A DNA stretch of 64,000 nucleotides from Gigaspora margarita (Eukaryota; Glomeromycota; Glomeromycetes; Diversisporales; Gigasporaceae), in the NCBI GenBank assembly GCA_009809945.1, contig WTPW01000304.1, positions 202,242-266,241 on the forward strand, given 5' to 3'. The position numbers and the translations under genes are program-made. This document shows positions 46,935-57,910 of this stretch, piece by piece (the stretch's first letter is position 1; every line of letters starts with the position of its first letter). The notes beneath the pieces were generated by a model. It made no database searches, had not been told where the DNA came from, and saw only the letters and a list, made by a program, of their open reading frames with translations.

Positions 46935-47560
46935 ATAATTATTCATAGTATTGATTGTATATATATTATATGTGTAAAAAGTAGAAGAGCAATTCCTGGA
47001 TCTGGATCGGTCAGAGGATCAGTAATTTCAGTCATTTCTGTATCTATCATGTGACTGTTTTCAGCTTCAGGGTTGTTCATATCTAGAGTGGTTATTATTA
47101 TAGTTACAGTTCCTGGATCTACTTTGGTTCCTAGATCTGGATCTATCATAGGACTGGTTATTTCTAGGAGAGTAATTGTTACTTCAGCCTCAGGATTGGT
47201 ATCCTTGGTTGTCCCTTTTGTTATCTTGGAAGCGTGCATGACAATACCAGATAAAATGTCCTTTTTGTTCACAATAATAACAAGTGGCATTAGTGGCTCC
47301 TTGCTGGGGTTAGTCTTTATTCTGGTCAGAGTAATAGGCAGGAGTAGTAGTAGGAGAAGCCTGTTTTTTAGCAAGGATAATACTAAGCTTAGCAATTTGC
47401 TTTGTGAGGCATTCAAGAGCTTTGTTAGTATTATTGGCATTATGGTCAAAGTTATTATCTGGTTTGTTTCCTATTTGCATGCTCTAGCGATAGCATCATC
47501 CAAAGTTTTAGGTTCAGCAGCCTGGACATTTATAGCATATTCTGGGCACAGTCCTTGAAT
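46935..47560 (-). pseudogene. Gag nucleocapsid with zinc knuckle (gypsy copy 2)
   Basis: A CCHC knuckle, CYYCEQKGHFIWYC, lies at about 47282-47240, in a different frame from the long open frame at 47449-46943. Upstream, GLCPEYAINVQAAEPKTLDD (47560-47500) belongs to the end of the gag capsid domain. Confidence 0.75.
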
Positions 47561-49177
47561 AAAGAATTGGATCATAACTGGTGCAAGGAAGATATCGTTC
47601 GAGTCTACTCTTCCTCTAATTTGTTTAAAGTGACTAATATAGGTATCAACTATATCTATGCCTTGTTTAATCTCAAATAGTTGTTTTTGCCAGGTGGCTT
47701 TCTGTTTGGTAGTGCTGAATTTTTCTTTAAAGAGGTGGGTAAAACTGATAGCATCTTCATTGTCATAGTCTCAGTTATAAAAATGGATAGGGTCATGCTC
47801 AAGGCTAGTAAGCCATTTCTGAGCATTATCTTTCATCTATGAACAAGCCAGTTCTAGTTAGCAAGCAGGGCTCCAATGGTTAGCTTTGGCAGCTCATTCA
47901 AATTCTTCTATCTAGGTTACAGGATCTTGGGTTCCATTACTATGATAGAAGTCTAGTTTAATAAGAGATTTTTACTGCCTCTTCCCATAGCATTGGCAAG
48001 TGCAGTCATAGCATTAGCAGCAGCTTGTAAGGCTTTGACATCTATATTTCTTTCTGGTTCAGCAATAGTTTCTTCTGATTCTGGATCTGATAGTATTTGT
48101 TCTTCTTCTAGTCCTTCTGGTTCTCCTTCTGATTTGACTACTTCTTCTTGGTTAAGGTCTTCTGGTTCTTCTTCTTCTGATGCTTCTTCTTCTGATTCAA
48201 CTAGTTTTTTATTAAGGTCTTCTTCTTGCTTTGGTAAATTTACTTCTAAATTTACTTCTTCTAATGCTTCAGGGTTAATAACAGTTAGGTTAGAGTAGGC
48301 TCTAACTATATAAGGTTCAATAATTTCAACTTGGAGAAGATAGATTTGACATTGAACTTGTAGAGGAGATGGGTCAATAGAAGTAGTATTTGGGATTTGG
48401 TTGGGCTGTTTAGCTAGTATGTTTGGTTGTAGAGGAGTTACTTGGGGTACTTCAATTTTTTAGTAGTTAGTAGGAACAGATCAAGGGTCAAAAAGATTAT
48501 GTAGTTGATGGTATAGATGAGGTGTAGTTAAAGAAGTATTATTAAGAGTAGAATTAGTTTGGTATAGTTCGTTTACAACTAGTAATTGTAGAGTAGTTAC
48601 TGGTGGAGGAGTATGTGGAAGATATTAGAAAGGATTAAGATTTTGGAAAAATCAGGGTAGTAGGTTAGTAGGTAGAGTTTTTGGTTGAGAAAAAGGTTAG
48701 TCAAGTCAGATAGTAGTAAGGGGTAAAGAAGAAAGTGGGATACAAGGAGAAAATTGGACTTGGGTAGTATCTTTATCATAAGGAGGTAAAGTAAAAAAAA
48801 AAGAGGGTCCAGTCTGGCTAAATTATCAAGGCCAACAGAAGTGAGAGTAAAGATAGATTGTGGTATAGGAGAGATACTAAATTCAAGGTCTTGGTTATTT
48901 TTTTGGTAAATTTGGCTAATAGGAAGGTTTGTAAGAGGGTTATCAGGACAGGTTTAAAAAGGAGTAGATTGAGTGGGTCCCTTAATATAAAGGTCAAAGG
49001 TAGTGGCTTCAAAGTTATTAGGTAAGATAGAAAAAAGAGTAAAATGAGTATAATAACAAAGAAAAGCAGTAATAATTCTTGTAGGATTAAGATCAGGATT
49101 ATTATATTGACAACTAAAAACTTTGTCTCTAGCAGCAGCTCTAACAATATTATAATTTGCACTAGTTGGTATTGTAA
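47560..49177 (-). pseudogene. Gag matrix/capsid region (gypsy copy 2)
   Basis: Retrotransposon gag domain: WQKQLFEIKQGIDIVDTYIS and FKQIRGRVDSNDIF (47700-47590). Upstream, AANAMTALANAMGRGS (48020-47975) follows a strongly acidic linker (48290-48060; many Glu). Further upstream, AAARDKVFSCQYNNPDLNP (49150-49090) matches copy 1. Removing the MITE at 49178 rejoins this frame to IPTSANYN and sequence upstream. Confidence 0.7.
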
Positions 49178-49523
49178 GGGCTGTGTTATTAATCACCTGA
49201 TTATTTTTTATCAGAGGCCTACTCCAGGACCCCGAGCTATACATAAATAGGTCACTATTTGCTTTTGCTTATTTTTGACTATTTTTTGTAGATCTTTTCT
49301 ATATTTAGTAATATTAATACTTATTTTTGACTATTTTTCTGTAGATCTTTTCTATTTTTAGTAATATATTAAGATTTTTTAAAATAGTTAGCTGTTCATA
49401 GATTGCTCGGGGTCCTTCTACTCCCCTCTCTCTTTAATATATATATAGTCAGGTTCTTATATGTAATTTCAACTTTTTTTACCCCCTCCCCCCTAAAAAA
49501 TCACCTGATTTTTGTCACTTCCC
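49178..49523 (+). mobile_element. PIF/Harbinger-type MITE, family B copy 3
   Basis: TAA at 49175-49177 and 49524-49526. TIRs include AATCACCTGATTATTTTT and the complement of AATCAGGTGATTTTTT. Without the nested element (49227-49416 plus 8 bp) it is 148 bp, like the 13982 and 21064 copies. Confidence 0.75.
49227..49416. mobile_element. Family C MITE nested in family B
   Basis: Ends AGGACCCCGAGCTATACATA and the complement of AGGACCCCGAGCAATC. 8-bp duplication CCTACTCC (49219-49226) / TCTACTCC (49417-49424), one mismatch. A tandem repeat of TTTTTGACTATTTTT plus GTAGATCTTTTCTAT fills the centre. The second copy is at 58570-58747. Confidence 0.75.
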
Positions 49524-49529
49524 TAACTA

Positions 49530-49760
49530 AAAATAGTGAAATTGGCTATAATAGACAGTAGGTAGAAAGCAAATAGAGCAAGATAAATCAGGATTAGTAA
49601 CTTGTATAACTTCAGTTGCAAGAAAAAAAGGATGGTGGGAGTCATGTGCTTTAATTTGTTCTAAATAAATTTGGTAAGCTCTACTCATATAAAAGGTCTA
49701 AGAGGTAAACAATTTAAAATTTTTAACTTAAGAGAAAAGAGAACAGGGTTAGATACTAAG
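49530..49760 (-). pseudogene. Gag N-terminus (gypsy copy 2)
   Basis: RPFYMSRAYQIYLEQIKAHD, FFLATEVIQVTNPDLSC on the minus strand. Followed, after excision of the family B MITE, by the rest of gag. Equivalent to 34860-35095 in copy 1. Confidence 0.55.
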
Positions 49761-49850
49761 ATGTCTAGAATATAAAAAAAAAGGTAAGGAGAATTTCAAA
49801 TCTGGGTTTAAAAGAAAATAACTAATAAAACAAATAACTAAACGATAAAA

Positions 49851-49985
49851 GTGCTACAAAAGCAGAGGCTTCAAGTATGCCCTTCTAAATGAATCTTTTT
49901 CAATTCAACAAAAAAATACCAGTGCTACAAAAGCAAGAGGCTTCAAGTATGCCCTTCTGAACAAATTTTTTCAATTTGACAAGTA
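49851..49985 (-). repeat. Twofold direct repeat in gypsy leader, copy 2
   Basis: Two ~70-bp copies of AGGCTTCAAGTATGCCCTTC between the LTR and gag, matching 35128-35270. Confidence 0.75.
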
Positions 49986-50110
49986 AACCAAAAATAATAA
50001 TTTTAATAAGGGGAGAAAAGAGGCGAAAGAAATATTCTTGCAGAGAGAAGAGAAAAAAGGTTCTAAGAGTTCCAGTTGTTTTTAATGATTTCTGCCAGAA
50101 GGCACCAAAA

Positions 50111-50580
50111 TGTTACAAGTGACTATTGTCTTCAATATAGTACTTGCAATACAACACATAGCGACAGGGATCTTGTAAGAGTCAGAGAAGATATGAAGCA
50201 GTGCATTATATTTATTTATCAAAAAGCAGAAGAGTATTTATTTGGCAAAGATANATTTTATTTATTTATGAGATAATATTCAAGATAGATAACTATTCCT
50301 AAACATTAGAGGGAGGAGAGAGAAATCTGAGTCTATTGTATAAAAGGGCAGAAAACTAGAGTTTATATATCTTTTGATCATTAGATGTAGAAATGGTAGA
50401 AATAGTAAAAATGGTAAAAATAGTAGAAATGGTAGAAATGGTAGAAATGTTAGAAATGGTAGAAATGGTAGAAATAGTAGAAATAGTAGTAATAGTAGAA
50501 ATAGTAGAAATGGTAGAAATGGTACCATTTTGTTCGTACTTTCAACTAAGCCTTTTAAAGTAACATTAATACAATACTAA
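50111..50580 (-). repeat. 5' LTR of gypsy copy 2
   Basis: Starts TGTTACAAGTGACTATTG. The adjacent internal side reads, on the minus strand, TTT then TGGTGCCTTCTGGCAG, a plausible primer-binding site. Similar to the 26614 LTR up to about 50372; then a tandem of AGAAATGGTAGAAATAGT (50388-50520) takes the place of AAACTATAA repeats. Outer boundary uncertain. Confidence 0.7.
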
Positions 50581-50930
50581 TAATAATATGTGAATGAATA
50601 ATACTAGAAAATAATATTAAGAAACTAATAATAAAAATAGTAATAAAAATAATAAAAATAATTAATAAAACTTGTTCTATAACACTGCAAAACTTTTATT
50701 TTTGATATACCTGCACCTACTTTTTTGATACCCCAAAAATTTTATTACATTTTTAAGATATGACAATTTTAAAAAATCACACAACTACTGCACTTAAATT
50801 GACCAGTGGGATTGCAATTAAGATTCTAAAAAAATTTATAACAAAGCTTGAATTTTTTTATTTTTTTATTATACTAACAATTCTTGGGCTTCTAGTTAAA
50901 GCTGTAGAGAAGTAAGTTGCTATTCTAATG
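50581..50930. other. AT-rich spacer with AAT microsatellite
   Basis: AATAATAATA-type simple sequence at 50577-50665; nothing else seen. Confidence 0.5.
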
Positions 50931-50938
50931 GGTATAAA

Positions 50939-51224
50939 TAGAGTTCCGCAATTTGATTTGATCTTCAAATATTTGAATCAAATATTTGATCAAATTCAAA
51001 ATTCAAATTTGAGTATATTTGATTTGATCAAATTCAAATCTGGCCAAATTTGATTGATTTGACAAATATTTGATTTGATTTGAAAATTACTATTAAAAAT
51101 TCAAATTCAAATCAAATTCAAATCCAAATATTTAAATCAAATCAAATTTAAATCAGGGTCAATTTGATTTGATCAAATTCAAATTGACCCAATATTTGAT
51201 TTGATTTGAATTTGAGAAACCCTA
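50939..51224. mobile_element. hAT-type MITE, TTTGAATTTGA family copy 2
   Basis: Inverted relative to the 5932 copy and nearly the same length (286 bp). Ends TAGAGTTCCGC and AAACCCTA. Imperfect 8-bp duplication GGTATAAA / GATTTAAA (six of eight match). The interior is CAAATTCAAATC-type sequence. Confidence 0.75.
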
Positions 51225-51715
51225 GATTTAAAATTATCAAAATCAGCTTGTATTATGAGATATGTGTTAAAAAGTTTCACTATTTAAATTTTTAAGAAAT
51301 TTTAAATAATCGTAAAAGTTTTTACTCAGTTATCACACATTTTTGGGGATCCTAGCACCTTTGGGATCATAGTTTTCTTCTTTATAAGGCTGTTCGAAAT
51401 TACAATTTTGTTTAACGTTCTCTCTCCCACCAGCACTAAGAGCTCCCTCCTAGAATTAAACAGGCCAATCAGAATGCTCATCTCGTCTTAGGATTCCAAT
51501 AAGTCACGTGCTTATAAGTCAACCAATAATAATGTGTTTATTTTTTGCAATTTTAATATGTTTGTTTAATTTGACCCCCCTCACCCCACCACGCTAAAGC
51601 TTCTTAAAGGAACATTAAACGAAATTATAAATTCAAATGGCCTAATTTTTGTTAAATATCGAATTAAAGTACTATTAAAGTTAGTATAATAGAAAATTAA
51701 AAAGATTAAATATAG
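51225..51715. other. Spacer, partly less AT-rich
   Basis: A patch at 51400-51600 (CTCTCCCACCAGCACTAAG, CCCCTCACCCCACCACGC, AGTCACGTGCTT) has more GC than its surroundings but no frame or motif. May be the LINE 5' region or old host DNA. Confidence 0.4.
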
Positions 51716-51719
51716 TAAA

Positions 51720-53640
51720 ATTGATTATGTTTTTGAAGAAGCACATATATATTTACTACAAGAGTTCCTTTTACCTAATTACTTCTTTGTATTCTTTGAA
51801 GATTTTTATCTCTTTCATAAGGCCTTACTCAAATCAAGCAATCCAATATTAAATATACCAATTAATAATATTGAAAATGCATTATTTATTAACAATGCAG
51901 AACTATTTACTTCTACAAATATACCACAACCCACCTACTCTTCAAACAACTTATTTCTAGTTCTTGACCTTACTATTGCTATACATAATGTTCAAAGTTA
52001 TAATACTCCTCTTAAAAGGCAACTTTGAGAAAAATTCTGCCTATCTAATAATATTCAAATTTGCAGCATTACTGAAACAAAACTTTCTAACTCCAAACCA
52101 AAAAAGTTCTTTAACAATAAACATTTTTATACTTCTGGTTCACCTCAACAACTCTGCAGAAGGCACTGGTATCATGATTAACAATCATTTAAAACCCCAT
52201 CTCTACAATATACTTACATATCCTTGAGGCGCAATTGGAATTGATCTATTTTCAAACATGATTTCAAATTTCGAATCATATCAATTTACCTTTCCTCTAC
52301 TAATCAACACATCCAAAACCAATCACAAGAAACTATCATCTTATGATATAGCAAGCACTCTCATTATATTTGTACACTATAGTTCTTGGCAATTTTAACA
52401 CTTTTCCTCTTCTTACTAATGCTTCTATTGCTAAAACTAAACTTTCTTCCTATCTCTATAGTAACTATATGTATGATTTGGCTGATCATACTAACAATAC
52501 CCAATATACAGTACCCGCTATAAGTATCCGACCCCCGGTAACTTTCTATAGAGGATTTGAAGCGATTTGAAATTTTTTCTAGCAAAAAAATAGAATAAAA
52601 ACTGATCATCCATACTTTTTGTAGATAATAAACCATCCGTATTGGGTGCCTATAACAAAATTTGCTAAACTCATCATGAACATACATCGTAGCCCACTTT
52701 TTTTTTTAAATTAATATAAATTTTCTGACAACAATGCAGTCAGTCTCAATGTTTAAGGGCTCTATTGACTTCTACGGTCTTGTAGAATTCAAAAGAGGCC
52801 TCAAACATTGATATGGGTTAGGCCAGTCTCAAAATATCATGGCTAAAAATTTAAGAAAAAATTAAATAATTATTTGATTCTGACAAAATTTAAACAAAAA
52901 TATTTTAACAATAATGTGATCAATTTTAATGTTTAAAGGCTTTTTTGAATTCTACATGCATGTAGAATTCAAAAGAGCCCTTAAACATTAAAATTGATCA
53001 CATGGTTGTCAAAATATATGCATTTTAAGTTTTTTAAAAAATTTTGTTTCAACACCTTTCCAATGTCAATAATTAACTAAATTTTAAATGAAAATATCTT
53101 AGCAATGACATAATTAATTTTAATATTTGATGGCTCTTTTTAATTCTACATAAATGTAGAATTAAAAAGAGCCATTAAATATTAAAATTGATCATGTCAA
53201 TGCGAAGATATTTTTATTTAAAAATTTAGGGGTAATTATCATATATAAAAACGCATGAACTTTAAGATCAAGTGATATCCTGATATAGAGGTTTATCAGT
53301 CACAAAAAAATATGGATGATCTATATCTGTGATACTCTTTATGCACTGAAAGTTTTAAGGGGTTACAACTTAACTCTGGGAAGTTACTAGGGGTCAGATA
53401 CTTACGGTGAGTACTGTACCTGGCAATGTAATAATCTAAGTAGCCGCATTGACTATATATGAGCACATGATTTCATATCCCATACCTTATAGACTTCTCT
53501 CTTTTTTTACTACTAGCTACTACCCATAGTGATTATCTAATCCTCATATCCAAATGGAGCTTTCCATTTGCACTATCTTCATAACTTCATTATAAAACAT
53601 GCTACAAGTGCAGAGTCTTTCAATATAAATTAATGGACCA
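51720..53640 (+). pseudogene. LINE endonuclease (EEP) domain
   Basis: Starts near VFEEAHIYLLQEF. IAIHNVQSYN and ICSITETKL are EEP motifs (metal-binding Asn and Glu). GTGIMINNHL follows, with a frameshift. Across the mariner-type insertion, NTQY joins TWQCNN then SRIDYI-stop-AHDF, the usual SRIDYIW. Near 53525, THSDYLILIS corresponds to the SDH catalytic end. The start is inferred from homology, not an ATG. Confidence 0.7.
52509..53416. mobile_element. Mariner-type TIR element with three long hairpins
   Basis: TIRs CAGTACCCGCTATAAGTATC and the complement of CAGTACTCACCGTAAGTATC, about 36 bp, are flanked by TA at 52507-52508 and 53417-53418. CAGT ends with TA duplication fit Tc1/mariner. Inside, three units about 180-190 bp apart each hold a hairpin centred near 52780, 52958 and 53152. 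The second (52918-52999) is nearly perfect over ~41-bp arms around CATGCATG; the third (53107-53198) is almost as good. Hairpin stems share GGCTC.TTT.AATTCTACAT. No transposase. Confidence 0.8.
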
Positions 53641-54340
53641 AGAAAAATAGAAGAGTTTTCATCCCAATGTCAAAACAATATTACTTATCACAATACTCCT
53701 CTTTACTCTAACTCAACAGAATCTTTAGAATATACCTGGCGCAAACTTCAAACTAGAATTATTATAGCTGCTCTTAAAACTATCCCTAACAAAAAATTTA
53801 CAGTTTGAAATTTCTATCATACCTTTATACCTAAAGCCTCTGAACTGCATAAAGATCTCAAAACTATTGAAAACATTATGCAACAGCCATATATGCAATA
53901 ACACATAATCAAAATATTCCTTTTACAATATCTACTCATGTTCAGAACATCAACTCCAAATACCAATTCTTTATTCCTTTAATACCTGCTAACCAAACTG
54001 ATCTACCTAACTGGCTAGCCCAACCAAAACATACTGAAAAACTTTATACAATGCCAGAAATCTTAAAAATGCCTATTATCTTAAATAGCATATTCAAATA
54101 GCTGTTAATACTAGATGTGAAAGATTGCTTACTTACCCAACCAAAATGATTAATAGTAAGTATTCTTAATCACCATACTGATCCAGTTCATTTTGACAAT
54201 ATAAGAACTCAAACAAATATTCTTACTGATCCTCTAGAAGTCAAAAATCATATTCAGTAACACTTCTCCCAATAGATTGCAAATAATACCTATAATCAAC
54301 AAATTTTTTCTACTCTAAATACAATATTATATCAAAATAG
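53641..54340 (+). pseudogene. LINE linker between endonuclease and RT
   Basis: STESLEYTWRKLQTRIIIAA and LKTIPNKKFTV are the recognisable parts, followed by lower-quality frames with stops and shifts. Typical pre-RT linker of this LINE type by position. Confidence 0.55.
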
Positions 54341-54344
54341 TACA

Positions 54345-56040
54345 ACCCAGTTTTGAAACTAATTTACCCTGATAAAGTTATTAGTACTATCAACAATTTT
54401 TCTAACAACAAAGCATGTGGTCCTTCTGGAATTAGCTATGAAATGCTAAAACATGTTGGTTTACAAACCATATCTGCTATTACAGCACTACTAATCTGAT
54501 GTTTAATATTAGGATCAATTTTCAAACAATAGAAAAATAGTTGCATTTTTTCTATTTCCAAAAAATTAATTTTTGATAGACACTTACATAATACTAGACC
54601 AATCAGCCTAATTGAACATATAAAAAAACTATACAGTTAGACCTCTATAAATGACCCCCCTAAATGCAACACCTCTCTAAATGCATGACTAAAGCTAGGC
54701 CCACAATGGGACTTATAGCTAAATGCACATTCTTTATTCTGCAATTGCACAAAATTTTTTCAGCCCAACTATAGTAGGTTCTCTCTATAAATGCATGCAT
54801 GTGACTATTAACCAATAAAATTTTGTATTTTTTGAATTAAGTGTGCAGGGTGTAATTTTAAAATTTGATCTAAATTAAGCTTAATTCAGATCAAAATTTG
54901 AAATAAGGCCTTTGTGCATTATTCCTTTTTCTACAGTACTAAAATTTTGTTAAGCTCATCAACATAACATAAAAGTAAAGAAACATGTGTGCTATAAATC
55001 AACAATAAATTTAAATAATGGGTTTAATAAATCTGATTAAAGGGTTATTCACAAGTATATGAGTAAAATTAGCTAACAACACAATAGAGCATTGTGTAAG
55101 TATTGCACAATAAAATTTATTAATAAGATATATCATAACCAATTATTGGTTAATAAGGGTTCACGTGATCACAATTTTATTGGCTATTCTATAATTGCAA
55201 CCCTTCCTAAATGCATGCTTCAGAGCTGGTCCCGACGACATGCATTTATTGGAGTCTGACTATACACAAAAATTCTAACTAACTGTTTAAACTCTATATT
55301 TTTCTCTTACAATATTCTCAATCCATACAACTATATTGCACTCCCTGGTAATAGTACCAATATCCCTATTCACATACTTAACAACTTTATTAAAAATGCA
55401 AATTGCAACCAAAAGGAAATTTGGCTTTTATCTCAGGACATGAGTAAAGTATATGACTCTGTCAATATAGATCTATTTGCTCTATCCCTCCAAAGACTCA
55501 ATATGCCATTATATCTTACTACAATTCTTACTAATTTCTTAATATCAAGAACTAATAGAGTAGTTACCAATCTTGGACTTACATTTCCTTATGAAGTTCA
55601 AGATGGAATTGATCAAAGTAAAACTATTACACCTCTATTTTGATATATTTACTATGATCCTCTTATTAGCAAAATTTCCAATACTTAAACTGGCTACCAG
55701 TTTTCTGCATCTTGGCCATGCCACATCTCTTCACCAACTTTTGATTCTATGCAAGTATCAACACCAGTTCTTGCATATATGGATGATACTCTATGGATTG
55801 CAGAATCTCTACTACATCTAGAACAAATTCTGAACTCAGCTTCTTCATTCTACCAAATGGCTAATATTAAAGTTAATCTACAAAAATCTACACTTATATC
55901 CAATTCTATACATACACCTTCTATTTCTTTTTTGTACCAAAATAGTCAATGCCAAACTTCCAAAACACCTTTTAAGTTTCTTGGATGTTGGTTCTCCAAC
56001 TTATTCAAACCTACAACACAATTCAAATTAATTACTTAGA
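54345..56040 (+). pseudogene. LINE reverse transcriptase domain
   Basis: NNKACGPSGISYEMLKHVG and NTRPISLIEHIKKLY precede the pogo-like insertion; TKILTN continues after it. Then LLSQDMSKVYDSVNIDLF (RT motif A), EVQDGIDQSKTITPLF-stop-YIYYDPL (motif B; Trp expected at the stop) and the active site YMDDTLWIAES (about 55776). KVNLQKSTLIS follows, then KFLGCWF. Frameshifts near 55640 and 55700. Catalytic Asp residues are intact, but the frame is not. Confidence 0.85.
54634..55262. mobile_element. Pogo-like TIR element in LINE RT
   Basis: Ends CAGTTAGACCTCTATAAATG and the complement of TAGTCAGACTCCAATAAATG are flanked by TA (54632-54633, 55263-55264). Multiple TAAATGCA copies, especially near both ends. 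Contains TCACGTGATCAC at about 55153. Removing it restores IKKLY-TKILT in RT. 629 bp, no transposase. Confidence 0.75.
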
Positions 56041-57480
56041 AAGCTACTGAACTTATCAACACACTTGATACCAAACAAATTACAGACAAACAAGCATACT
56101 ATATTATTAACAAGGTTATTATACCTATTCTTGAATATTGCATACACAATATAGTCCTTACCTATTCAACATGCAACAAAATTCTTTCCAAATATCTTAC
56201 TGTTGCTAAGCATAAGTCAAAACTAGCAAGAAACACACCTAATAGCACTATGCTAAACCACAATATCTATAGAATCAAAAACATCTGGGATATACAATTG
56301 CAATATCATCTCTCTGCTCTTTTGCTTCAACTTAATAACCCATACCTTCTTGGTAACAGTACACATATCTGACTACAACAACTACAAAACAACTAATAGT
56401 CTACTACTAATATACTACAATACCCTAATCCTCTTATTGATAGTTCTAACAAACATTCTAATATTTTCAAAATAATTTTATTACTTAAGTACCTAGAATT
56501 TTCTATTGCAGCACACTCTGAAATCTTATGTCCCTTCACTATCAACTTACCCTATACTCCACTTAAATCTTTACTATACAACTACTCCCAATATATAACT
56601 TTTAAATGTCAACTACATTCTAAATACTGTCTGTCTTCCTCAAACAGATCCTGTCAAAATCAATAACCTGTCAAATCTGATAAAAACTTAATTTACCAAG
56701 TTGTACCTAATATATAAATCTAATAGTTTATAATGTTTTCAAATCTGATAATCTTTCTAAACTGATACAAAACCTGTCCACTATGCATACTGGTTTGGGG
56801 AAAACTGATAGTACATTATGTTTTTGGAACAACTTACTTTCTATGACAACACAATACTTTTAGCTTGGCCACACATCTCTCCTAGAATCCTTAATTTTAT
56901 ATCAGGAAAAAAACCAATCTGGTTTTGCACACTTGAAAATAAATTCTATTTAATACTTCTACTCACCAAATTAATACCTCTCTCTATCTTTCCAATACTA
57001 ACTCACTCTTATTTCAAACTGGTTACTTCAACCCTAAATCTAAACTATAGCTAATAATCTATTTAAGATCAAGAAATTATAATTAGAAAAGTTCAACATT
57101 TTAATCACTCTTCAAATACATTCTCTATAATACACTGGAAAATACATGCTGATCTTAGTCTTACATCTCTATACCCCATACCAGATGCATACTGTACTTC
57201 CTGTTTGGGATGTAATCTAAACTCAAACAGAATTCAAAATACATGTACTCTAGATATATTAGTTATATTATCTACCAAATTTCTGGTAGAAAAATCTATA
57301 CCCAATCTACAAACAAACTTCAACTCAATGCTAATTATTTAGATCTATTATACTCTATTACTTCCTATCATTTTATTAATATCCTACCTCTTCCTCAAAT
57401 TACAATACATAGCAACTCTATTTTAGACATCTTTTTAAACTCCTCTGCTACTTCAAAACTTCAAACTATAGCACAATCTA
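56041..57480 (+). pseudogene. LINE region between RT and RNase H
   Basis: Degenerate plus-strand frames (for example 56818-57054, 57243-57554) without named motifs. Composition (C and A rich, T-poor in places) matches the rest of the LINE, so it is read as the thumb/linker portion. Confidence 0.5.
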
Positions 57481-57910
57481 ATACCATATTCTCAAACTTT
57501 TTCTTCTATATTGATGGTTCTGTTGTTAATATTTCTGACCCAAGATGCACTTGAGAATCATATAGATTCAGGTTTTTGACAACCAGATTTCCCATTTCTT
57601 CTCTGCACAATTCAAAACTAGCTATCATCATATAAAGCAGAATTAATTGCTATATTATCAGCAATTAGCACATGCCCTCGAAATAGCAATATACATATAT
57701 ATACTAACTCTTTATCTATTATTTCAAAATACAATACTTTAAACTCACAAATACAAAACTATAACAAACTATACTCTTATAACTACTGGCCTATCTGGCA
57801 CACTCTTCTTAATCTTGTCAAATCACTTTCTCTAAATATTATTCCATAAAGTACAGGCACATAGTAATGATATATACAACAACAAAGCTGATAAACTTGC
57901 AAAAATCACT
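57481..57910 (+). pseudogene. LINE RNase H domain
   Basis: FFFYIDGSVV (first catalytic Asp, about 57506), then YKAELIAILSAIS (catalytic Glu, about 57635) with IHIYTNSLSII in place of the usual TDS (Asp to Asn). Then VQAHSNDIYNNKADKLAK (about 57850-57905). Frameshifted between blocks. Confidence 0.75.

Larger units (their letters stand above)
40420..50580 (-). mobile_element. Ty3/gypsy LTR retrotransposon copy 2
   Basis: Minus strand. Order: 5' LTR (50111-50580), leader, gag with acidic linker and zinc knuckle, protease, zinc-knuckle/Cys-rich module, RT, RNase H, integrase, extra ORF. PR-RT-RH-IN order is Ty3/gypsy. No 3' LTR is found; the element stops near 40420 against LINE DNA. Frameshifts and stops abound, but domains are easily read. 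Three TIR elements are nested at 44103, 46394 and 49178, the last with a fourth inside it. Confidence 0.9.

Noticed and set aside
47073..48298. Plus-strand Ser/Ile/Val-rich frames in gypsy gag
   Set aside because: Antisense shadows of the acidic gag linker and nucleocapsid region.
50280..50580. Leu/Phe-rich and Asn/Gly/Arg-rich frames
   Set aside because: They lie on the AGAAATGGTAG tandem repeat in the LTR and reflect its period.
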